A stretch of 5,731 bases of DNA from Desulfobacula sp. (GTDB lineage Bacteria; Desulfobacterota; Desulfobacteria; Desulfobacterales; Desulfobacteraceae). Shown here in pieces: positions 1-4,604 of this stretch (positions within the stretch are counted from its first letter, which is position 1; the number at the start of each line of letters is the position of its first letter). The DNA lies in the NCBI GenBank assembly GCA_011390085.1, contig JAABTB010000167.1, positions 1 through 5,731 on the forward strand. Reading direction: 5' to 3'. A model generated the notes under the pieces. That model was not told where the DNA came from. It did no database searches and worked only from the letters and a program-made list of their open reading frames with translations. The translations under genes and the position numbers were made by a program.

Positions 1-81
1 GAGGACAAGCGTGTAGACCGCAAGCCGGGCAGAACAAAAAAATTGCCAGATGTGTTCAGGTATTGTTTTATTTTTTTTCAA
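1..81 (-). CDS. resB: Probable ResB-family cytochrome c biogenesis protein, N-terminal 27 codons only
   Basis: A minus-strand frame opens with TTG at 81-79, inside the last codons of recD, and stays open to the left edge. It reads MKKNKTIPEHIWQFFCSARL and then AVYTLVL. The pattern W-x-F-F-x-S-x-R-L-A-x-Y followed by hydrophobic residues is how ResB/Ccs1 proteins usually start: a short cytoplasmic tail leads into the first membrane helix. ResB works with the CcsA/ResC heme-handling protein in system II cytochrome c maturation, on the outer face of the cytoplasmic membrane. An in-frame TAG 12 nt upstream (96-94) limits the start to this TTG or a rarer codon. No ATG is available and the ribosome site is weak (AGAAAG), so translation is probably coupled to recD, which it overlaps by 14 nt. 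The identification rests on under 30 residues and is a family-pattern inference; another membrane protein remains possible. Confidence 0.55.
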   Translation of the reverse strand, partial: MKKNKTIPEHIWQFFCSARLAVYTLVL

Positions 82-1780
82 GATATTTGCTTTCTAATTT
101 TTTTCCCAGGGATTCTTGAATACCTGAATGCCGTTTCGTATTCATACGGATGGCAGCTTTCATGATGTCAAGGTTTCCGATAAGGATCACTTTCTTTTTG
201 GCCCTTGTCACACCTGTATATAACAACTGGCGCGTCACAACAGGAGAAAATCTGTCCGGAATGATCATCAGAACCGAGTCAAACTCAGACCCCTGGCTTT
301 TGTGGATGGTTATTGCAAAGGCCGTATCATGGGAAGGCAGATCAGAATACCGGTATTGTTTCAGTTTATTATCCAGTCCTTTAAAAAATGCCGTGGTCCT
401 TCCGTTTTTTTCAACCATAACCCCGGTGTCGCCGTTGAATAACCCTTTCTTATAATCATTGCTGTTCACCATGACAGCTCTTATAAAAGGCCTTTCCTCT
501 ATACCAGAATTATTCAATGACCGCAAAATCTTTTCACAAAGATGATTAATTTGTAATGTTCCGCAATCCCCTTTGTTATGGGCACACAATACCCTGAAAT
601 CATCCAGTTTGGACAGAGCCTCTTCTTCGTTTTTTGCATTTCCAAAGGGCCCATATTCTTTTGTAATATGGTTTTGAAGAGTGGCCATGACGGATTTAGC
701 ATCATGATAATCTTCAAAAACAAGGTCCGGATAATCATGGGATAATAAAAGGGATTCGAAATCCTGGATATTTCTTTCATTGATGGCCTTTGACAGCTTT
801 TCAATCCCGGTCTTCCCCCGGGACCTGAAATTATAGTCCAAGGTAAAGGTATGGGCATACAATTCATCTACGGCACACAAATCACTGAATACCGCTCCAG
901 CCTGTATGGATGTCAATTGATGTTTATCTCCCGTCATAATAATATTGGTTTCCAAGGGGACAGCTTCCAGCAGTCTGACAAGCAACGGCAGATCTATCAT
1001 GGACGCTTCGTCAATAATCAAAACATCTGCATTCAACGGATTTTTTTGATTAAAATAAAATCTTGGGCCATGGACCAGGGGCCTTAAAACAGAATGAATG
1101 GTGCGCCCCTCTTCCAAATTTGAAGCTGCTTTTCCCGTGGGAGCCACGCAGATGATTCGTTGTACGGGTTGCCCCTTATTTTTTGACCATAAAGACAATA
1201 CTGTTTTGATAATGCCGATGACAAAGGTTTTACCGGTTCCAGGTCCTCCTGAAATAAGCGTAAATTTATTATATAGCGCGTTTTTGACGGCGTTTTTCTG
1301 GGGCAGAAAATGGTTACCGCTCGGAAAAAAATCCTTTAAAAGGTCATCCATCAGGGTTTCTTCCATGGGAACCTCCGAAATAGAAACCCTCCGGCTGATA
1401 TTGTCTGCCAGACGATTTTGAAAATCAAAATATCTGGCAAGATATAATTTGCCTGCGGAATCCAGAACCAGGGGAGTGTGAAGTCCTTCTGAGACCATGG
1501 AAGATTCTTTCAACGCCTGGATCCAGGTTTCTGCATCCGGATATTTTAAGACAAGGGGATTTGTCTCCGACAACGGCTTTTGACTGCCTGCCGTGCTTGC
1601 CAAATCAAGACAGATATGACCCTCTGATAATGATTTGGAAACCAGGGCGCAGGAGACCGGAACCAGGGGGTTTTTTTCATTAAAGGCAAGGGCCATGGAT
1701 CCGGCAAAAAAATAATCCAGATCTGAAATAACATCATGTTTATATAAGCTTTCAATTTCAAATGCGATATCGGTTTTCAT
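68..1780 (-). CDS. recD: Exodeoxyribonuclease V alpha subunit (RecD helicase)
   Basis: This is a 570-residue superfamily 1B DNA helicase of the RecD1 type, the fast 5'-3' motor of RecBCD, which unwinds and resects double-strand ends for recombination. Visible motifs in order are: N-terminal RecD1-like region with F-A-x-S and E-G-H-I-C-L-D-L (about 25-60); Walker A GGPGTGKT (178-185); motif Ia APTGKAA (213-219); Walker B LIIDEASMID (254-263); motif III GDKHQL (284-289); TLDYNFRS (313-320); motif V AITIHKSQGSEF (489-500); and motif VI LLYTGVTRAKKKV (519-531). Length is close to E. coli RecD (about 608). The short N-terminus, without a helix-hairpin-helix extension, argues against RecD2. The ATG at 1780-1778 follows AGGGA at a good distance. 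Upstream is a divergent gene, not recB or recC, so recD begins its own transcript here. All helicase motifs look intact. Confidence 0.93.
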   Translation of the reverse strand: MKTDIAFEIESLYKHDVISDLDYFFAGSMALAFNEKNPLVPVSCALVSKSLSEGHICLDLASTAGSQKPLSETNPLVLKYPDAETWIQALKESSMVSEGLHTPLVLDSAGKLYLARYFDFQNRLADNISRRVSISEVPMEETLMDDLLKDFFPSGNHFLPQKNAVKNALYNKFTLISGGPGTGKTFVIGIIKTVLSLWSKNKGQPVQRIICVAPTGKAASNLEEGRTIHSVLRPLVHGPRFYFNQKNPLNADVLIIDEASMIDLPLLVRLLEAVPLETNIIMTGDKHQLTSIQAGAVFSDLCAVDELYAHTFTLDYNFRSRGKTGIEKLSKAINERNIQDFESLLLSHDYPDLVFEDYHDAKSVMATLQNHITKEYGPFGNAKNEEEALSKLDDFRVLCAHNKGDCGTLQINHLCEKILRSLNNSGIEERPFIRAVMVNSNDYKKGLFNGDTGVMVEKNGRTTAFFKGLDNKLKQYRYSDLPSHDTAFAITIHKSQGSEFDSVLMIIPDRFSPVVTRQLLYTGVTRAKKKVILIGNLDIMKAAIRMNTKRHSGIQESLGKKLESKYLEKK

Positions 1781-1823
1781 GTTTTTCCCTGTCTGCTGAA
1801 AAAAGATAAGGCAAATTATCAGT

Positions 1824-1897
1824 CTTGGATTAAAAAATAAACCATTGATCCAAGTTTTTTATCATTTGAATCAAGCTCAATAATTTACTTGATTCAA
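1824..1897. promoter_or_regulatory. Array of four related operator-like 10-mers in the divergent region
   Basis: The recD/regulator intergenic region carries four copies of CTTGRWTYAA: CTTGGATTAA at 1824-1833 (plus orientation), TTGATCCAAG at 1845-1854 (minus), TTGAATCAAG at 1866-1875 (minus) and CTTGATTCAA at 1888-1897 (plus). Each is itself a near-dyad of the form TTGA-N-TCAA; copies 3 and 4 are perfect 9-bp dyads. Dyad centres fall near 1829, 1849, 1870 and 1893, that is 20, 21 and 23 bp apart, close to two helical turns, so all four would face nearly the same side of the DNA. Copy 4 overlaps the -35 element of the proposed plus-strand promoter. The arrangement fits cooperative binding by a dimeric repressor, with the adjacent TyrR-like protein the obvious candidate. 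It does not match the E. coli TyrR box. The repeats are seen; the function is inferred. Confidence 0.6.
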
Positions 1898-1900
1898 ATG
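1863..1900. repeat. Perfect 13-bp inverted repeat with 12-nt spacer
   Basis: CATTTGAATCAAG at 1863-1875 is the exact reverse complement of CTTGATTCAAATG at 1888-1900. The spacer is 12 nt of AT-rich sequence. The arms contain motif copies 3 and 4 of the operator-like array, extended by matching flanks. No T-run follows on either strand, so this does not look like an intrinsic terminator. A large binding site is the simpler reading. Confidence 0.75.
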
Positions 1901-1912
1901 GATAGATTTAAT
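1884..1912 (+). promoter_or_regulatory. Candidate sigma70-type promoter for the TyrR-like small regulator
   Basis: A -35-like TTTACT (1884-1889) and a -10-like TTTAAT (1907-1912) are separated by exactly 17 nt. They match the consensus at 4 of 6 and 5 of 6 positions. Transcription would start near 1919, giving a leader of about 40 nt before the ATG at 1959. The -35 element overlaps the fourth operator-like motif, which would allow repression, possibly autoregulation. Chance matches are common in AT-rich DNA. Confidence 0.4.
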
Positions 1913-1935
1913 ACCCTTGCCCCATTAATTTAAAC

Positions 1936-1941
1936 AGGAAG
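1936..1941 (+). promoter_or_regulatory. Distant purine-rich site upstream of the regulator start
   Basis: AGGAAG is the only Shine-Dalgarno-like sequence before the ATG at 1959, but it lies 17 nt away, about twice the usual distance. An in-frame TGA at 1950-1952 rules out a longer protein, so the start is well fixed while its ribosome binding site is poor. Weak translation is expected unless the leader folds. Confidence 0.3.
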
Positions 1942-1958
1942 AACAAAGCTGACTCAGA

Positions 1959-2261
1959 ATGAATACAACCACCCTGAAATTGGAACTGTTATTTACCGAC
2001 CGCAAACAGATTGTGGAGGATATCGCCGGGATTGTAAGTGCAAATGACTTGAATATTATTGCCATGGAAGTGGAAAACAAACAACATTTTAATGATCTCC
2101 AAGTCCATTCGCTCAAAGAAATGGTGGGTAGTTATGAAAAAGGTATTCTCAAGTCTGTTTTAAAAAGATATCCCAGTATCAGGCAAGGTGCCCGGGCCTT
2201 AAAAATGTCTCATACCGCCATCATCAACAAGATTAAAAAATACGGCCTGGAGTCTGAATAG
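1959..2261 (+). CDS. Miniature TyrR-like regulator: half ACT domain joined to a TyrR-type helix-turn-helix
   Basis: The protein has 100 residues. Residues 5-39 (LKLELLFTDR then QIVEDIAGIVSANDLNIIAM) match the first beta-alpha-beta half of the ACT domain at the TyrR N-terminus. Residues 51-98 match its Fis-like C-terminal DNA-binding region, most clearly SHTAIINKIKKYGL (84-97) against SHTAIANKLREYGL in E. coli TyrR. The second half of ACT, the PAS domain and the whole AAA+ ATPase domain are absent, so it cannot act as a sigma54 activator of the usual kind. It probably dimerises and binds DNA, perhaps as a repressor or as an antagonist of full-length TyrR-family proteins. The frame is clean, with a stop just upstream of the ATG and a stop one base from the convergent gene. 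It could instead be the remnant of an internally deleted tyrR-like gene. Domain assignment is firm; ligand and targets are unknown. Confidence 0.8.
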   Translation: MNTTTLKLELLFTDRKQIVEDIAGIVSANDLNIIAMEVENKQHFNDLQVHSLKEMVGSYEKGILKSVLKRYPSIRQGARALKMSHTAIINKIKKYGLESE

Positions 2262-2262
2262 A

Positions 2263-2508
2263 CTATGCTTTCAGAGTTCTTGCACTCTGAGTCCGTCTTC
2301 TGTCAGTTCCCCTGCGTCGATTGGCTTTGAATGAGAGGTTCACAATGATACCTTCACGGATACTGCGTCTTCGGTCTTTATTCTGTTTTCTTCTGTCCCT
2401 TTTAAACCGCCTGCTAACGGTTTTCCTTCTTTCAGAAAATCCGTTTATCTCCTGGGTAGAATCAATGATTTCGGTTCGAACAGGTATTATTTTATAATCA
2501 AAAACCAT
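2263..2508 (-). CDS. Small arginine-rich protein with repeated RR/DRR motifs, function unknown
   Basis: The protein has 81 residues from the ATG at 2508-2506. I do not recognise a named family. The N-terminus (MVFDYKIIPVRTEIID) is ordinary and partly hydrophobic, and the rest is strongly basic: 19 Arg and 7 Lys in total. Arg pairs recur at residues 27-28, 33-34, 39-40, 46-47 and again at 65-66 and 71-72, every six or seven residues, three of them as D-R-R. The two basic blocks flank a beta-like stretch, REGIIVNLSF (51-60). Similar RRxxxxDRR tracts occur in small deltaproteobacterial proteins; nucleic-acid or other polyanion binding is a guess. The frame also opens at TTG 2529 and ATG 2523, but the promoter -10 ends at 2538, leaving almost no leader for those. 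The 2508 start has AAGAGA at good spacing. It converges on the TyrR-like gene with one base between stops. Confidence 0.65.
   Translation of the reverse strand: MVFDYKIIPVRTEIIDSTQEINGFSERRKTVSRRFKRDRRKQNKDRRRSIREGIIVNLSFKANRRRGTDRRRTQSARTLKA
2271..2290. other. Hairpin at the convergent gene ends
   Basis: TCAGAGT (2271-2277) and ACTCTGA (2284-2290) form a perfect 7-bp stem with a 6-nt loop. It lies just past the stop of the TyrR-like gene and inside the last codons of the arginine-rich gene. It is the only stem found near this convergent junction. No U-run follows in either direction, so it may slow or shield 3' ends rather than terminate intrinsically. Confidence 0.3.
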
Positions 2509-2537
2509 AATTTCTCTTAACATTATCAATATTAAAA

Positions 2538-2566
2538 ATAATATACTTGCTCATCAATATCGTCAA
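2538..2566 (-). promoter_or_regulatory. Sigma70-type promoter of the arginine-rich small gene
   Basis: On the minus strand TTGACG (2566-2561) and TATTAT (2543-2538) are separated by exactly 17 nt, each one mismatch from consensus. Predicted transcription starts near 2531, giving a leader of about 23 nt to the ATG at 2508. It lies between the hemerythrin stop and the small gene, so that gene can be expressed independently of the hemL string. Confidence 0.6.
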
Positions 2567-2581
2567 GTGACAAAAAAGACT

Positions 2582-3019
2582 TTAATTTTTTTTTTTTGAG
2601 TCCTCGATATACTGATTGATTCTTAAAAACGGAATATAGAGGGTATCGCGTGTAACAATGTGATTTATCAGCCAATTCCTCATTCCTTCAATTACATCCA
2701 AGGTTAAGGAGTCTTCGTTTTCGGAAATTTCTCTGCGTAAACTGATGGAAATTTTTGCAAACTGGCGATGTGCCTTGGCATGACTGTTAAAGTCCGGATA
2801 TCCTTTTTTCTTTAAATATTTTTCCTCGGTACTGAAATACAATTTGCTGTATTCATTAATCTCGGTGATGACATTGATGCAGTCTTTGATATCGGTTTTT
2901 GATGACTTCATATCAATTAGCTGATTAAATAATTCGAACATTTTTTTCTGGTGGATATCAATTTCTTCCACATCGACACTGTATTTTTTTTCCCATTCAA
3001 TCTTTTCAATATTTCCCAT
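2582..3019 (-). CDS. Bacteriohemerythrin with an altered diiron site
   Basis: This 145-residue single-domain hemerythrin-like protein is predicted to be a cytoplasmic four-helix bundle; no signal peptide is seen. Family members bind O2 reversibly at two irons held by five His, one Glu and one Asp. Matching Phascolopsis numbering, E58, H73, H77, H101 and D106 are present as E65, H80, H84, H120 and D125, in YFSTEE (61-66), HAKAH (80-84) and NHIVTRD (119-125). The two remaining histidines are not. The usual D-x-Q-H reads D-I-H-Q (21-24), moving the His one position, and the His of H-F-x-x-E-E is Tyr61. Classical O2 carriage is therefore doubtful. The ATG at 3019 is chosen because AAGGGAG sits 6 nt upstream and W-E-K-K-Y-S-V-D-V aligns with the family N-terminus; a longer open frame to 3067 lacks support. 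It overlaps the upstream membrane-protein gene by 14 nt, so translation is probably coupled. Confidence 0.9.
   Translation of the reverse strand: MGNIEKIEWEKKYSVDVEEIDIHQKKMFELFNQLIDMKSSKTDIKDCINVITEINEYSKLYFSTEEKYLKKKGYPDFNSHAKAHRQFAKISISLRREISENEDSLTLDVIEGMRNWLINHIVTRDTLYIPFLRINQYIEDSKKKN
2586..2597. repeat. 12-nt poly-A (coding strand) tract at the end of the hemerythrin gene
   Basis: Twelve consecutive T on the plus strand, read as A on the coding strand, encode the final S-K-K-K-N. Such tracts are prone to replication and transcriptional slippage. One extra A would extend the protein by roughly 20 residues into the downstream promoter region; one fewer would give a slightly longer alternative tail. 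The metal-site residues lie upstream and would be unaffected. Confidence 0.8.
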
Positions 3020-3215
3020 TTCCTTCTCCCTTATCTTTTCTTTCAAACGATAACATGCCAAGAACAAATGCTGAAATCAGAACAGCCAAAACCATCACAA
3101 CGGTTATTCCATTTTTGCCAAATGTCGGATACACCATGAAAGGAACAATGTATAAATATAAAACCATATGAAGGCTGCCGATCAAAACAATTTTTAAGCC
3201 TATTCTTTTTTTCAT
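3006..3215 (-). CDS. Small two-helix membrane protein of unknown function
   Basis: The protein has 69 residues and I recognise no family. A basic start (MKKRIGLK) leads into a first membrane segment at about 8-29, a short loop PTFGKNG (30-36), a second segment at about 37-55 and a charged tail SFERKDKGEGNGKY. By the positive-inside rule both ends face the cytoplasm, giving a helical hairpin in the inner membrane. Its ATG follows the mpl stop with no bases between (TAA-ATG), and its last codons contain the ribosome site and start of the hemerythrin gene. This tight packing argues for a real, co-translated gene and suggests it may anchor or serve the hemerythrin, though that is inference. The ribosome site is weak (GGAA about 12 nt upstream), consistent with re-initiation after mpl. 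Confidence 0.75.
   Translation of the reverse strand: MKKRIGLKIVLIGSLHMVLYLYIVPFMVYPTFGKNGITVVMVLAVLISAFVLGMLSFERKDKGEGNGKY
3026..3032 (-). promoter_or_regulatory. Ribosome binding site that sets the hemerythrin start
   Basis: AAGGGAG (3032-3026 on the minus strand) lies 6 nt before the ATG at 3019 and within the coding sequence of the upstream membrane-protein gene. It decides between the 145-residue start and the longer frame from 3067. Confidence 0.65.
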
Positions 3216-4598
3216 TTAAATTTTTTCCAACAGTTTCTCATGGATATTATCAAATCCTCCATTGGACATGATCAGAGCAAGGTCCTTATCTTTTAATGCC
3301 GGCACCAAAAAATTGAGGAGCCTGTCCGTGTCTTCAAAATAAAATGCCCGGACTCCTTTTTTTTCAATATCAATGATCAGTTTACGGATGGATAACCTCT
3401 CTTGATCCGCTATGTTTTTTTTCACGGAGGGTTCGCAAATACATACCATATCCGCTTCCATAAATGCATCAGGATACGACTCCTGAAAAAAATGCCTCAT
3501 GCTTGTATTGGTTCTGGGTTCGAAAACAGCAATGATCCTGCCGGCTTTATAAAAAGGCCTTAATGCCTTTATAGTCTCTCGGACGGCTGTGGGATGATGG
3601 GCAAAATCATCCATGACGGTGATTCCATTTTTAATTCCCCTGATTTCCTGTCTTCTTTTGACACCGGAAAAACCGGCTAAAGCTGCTTTGATGATTTTAT
3701 TGCTGATTCCGATTCTTTGAGCCGCTGCTATGCAGGCCATGGCATTGAAAAGGTTGTGCCGCCCCACAAGATGGGTTTCAATGGATATGGAAGTATTGGG
3801 GCCGTGAACATCAAAATATGTCCTTGACCCCTGCTGATGATGCTTGGAAAAACGCCACCGGGCATTTTCCCCATAAGTTTCCAGGGAGACTGAAAAATCG
3901 GATAGGACCTCTTTTAAATGCACGCTGTCTTCAAAGGTAATAAAATGACTCCTGGACTCATTTTTCCGGATCAGATCTGAAAATGCGCGTTTGATATGAT
4001 CAATACCGGAAAAAATATCGGCATGATCGAATTCAATACCGGTCATAATAATCATTTCAGGATTATAATGCATGAATTTCGGCCCTTTGTCAAAAAAAGC
4101 CGTGTCATATTCATCTCCTTCAATCACCATATACTCACCTTGCCCGATTCTGAAACCGGAATTGAAATCTTTTAAAATCCCGCCGATGAGAAATGAGGGG
4201 TCCATTCCTGCAGTATACAGGAGATATGCCATAATCGAAGATGTAGTCGTCTTTCCATGGGTGCCGGTGACAAGAATGATTTTTTTATCCTTGGCAATAA
4301 ATTGATTGACGGCCTGGGGCATGGACATATAGGGAATGCCGGAGTTTAAAACAGCCTGGGCTTCGGCATTCATTCGTGTTACGGCATTCCCGATGATAAC
4401 AAGATCCGGCGAGTGATTCAGGTGAGACGGCGCATAGCCTTGAAAAAGCTCGATCCCCTTTTCTTTTAAAAAATCACTCATGGGCGGATATACATTCATG
4501 TCGGAGCCTGATACGGTATATCCCATCTCTTTGAGGCTACAGGCAAGCGTTCCCATGCCCGTGCCACAGGCGGCAATCAAATGTATTTTTTTAATCAT
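3216..4598 (-). CDS. mpl: UDP-N-acetylmuramate:L-alanyl-gamma-D-glutamyl-meso-diaminopimelate ligase (murein tripeptide ligase)
   Basis: This 460-residue cytoplasmic Mur-ligase-family enzyme attaches recycled L-Ala-gamma-D-Glu-meso-DAP tripeptide to UDP-MurNAc using ATP, bypassing MurC, MurD and MurE. The N-terminal domain has the Mpl-type dinucleotide-fold motif HLIAACGTGMGTLA (6-19) and SGSDMNVYPPMSDFL (30-44), closely like E. coli Mpl and unlike MurC. The P-loop is GTHGKTTT (112-119). Central residues include IEGDEYDTAFFDK (159-171) and EFDHADIF (189-196). The last domain carries GRHNLFNAMA (279-288), GVKRRQE (312-318), DDFAHHPTA (330-338), FEPRTNTSMR (359-368) and SNGGFDNIHEKL (445-456). 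Length equals that of E. coli Mpl (457). All expected motifs are intact. The start lies 6 nt after the hemL stop with a weak ribosome site, so coupling to hemL is likely. Its presence implies import and reuse of murein peptides and DAP-type peptidoglycan. Confidence 0.93.
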   Translation of the reverse strand: MIKKIHLIAACGTGMGTLACSLKEMGYTVSGSDMNVYPPMSDFLKEKGIELFQGYAPSHLNHSPDLVIIGNAVTRMNAEAQAVLNSGIPYMSMPQAVNQFIAKDKKIILVTGTHGKTTTSSIMAYLLYTAGMDPSFLIGGILKDFNSGFRIGQGEYMVIEGDEYDTAFFDKGPKFMHYNPEMIIMTGIEFDHADIFSGIDHIKRAFSDLIRKNESRSHFITFEDSVHLKEVLSDFSVSLETYGENARWRFSKHHQQGSRTYFDVHGPNTSISIETHLVGRHNLFNAMACIAAAQRIGISNKIIKAALAGFSGVKRRQEIRGIKNGITVMDDFAHHPTAVRETIKALRPFYKAGRIIAVFEPRTNTSMRHFFQESYPDAFMEADMVCICEPSVKKNIADQERLSIRKLIIDIEKKGVRAFYFEDTDRLLNFLVPALKDKDLALIMSNGGFDNIHEKLLEKI

Positions 4599-4604
4599 GA
4601 CGGG

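Noticed and set aside
150..1421. Several plus-strand open frames of 78-107 codons opposite recD.
   Set aside because: They are shadows of recD, with no recognisable domains or ribosome sites, and recD is intact along its full length.
1805..1820. GATAA/TTATC small hairpin and a possible minus-strand -10 (GATAAT) for recD.
   Set aside because: The stem is 5 bp of AT-rich DNA, and the hexamer 17 nt upstream of the -10 (GGTTTA) matches the -35 consensus at only one position.
1845..1897. FNR/HcpR-type binding sites, because of the TTGAT and ATCAA half-sites.
   Set aside because: The half-sites are separated by one base rather than four or five, so the geometry does not fit that regulator family.
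1898..1933. Short leader peptide MDRFNTLAPLI upstream of the TyrR-like gene.
   Set aside because: Its ATG lies before the predicted transcription start near 1919, it has no ribosome site and it lacks a run of any regulatory amino acid.
2572..2602. Intrinsic terminator after the hemerythrin gene (GACT/AGTC stem followed by U6).
   Set aside because: The stem is only 4 bp with a 17-nt AT loop, too weak to support; the A and T runs are explained by the Lys codons and base composition.
3020..3067. A 161-residue hemerythrin starting at 3067.
   Set aside because: The extra 16 residues overlap the membrane-protein gene, do not align with the family and have no better ribosome site than the one before 3019.
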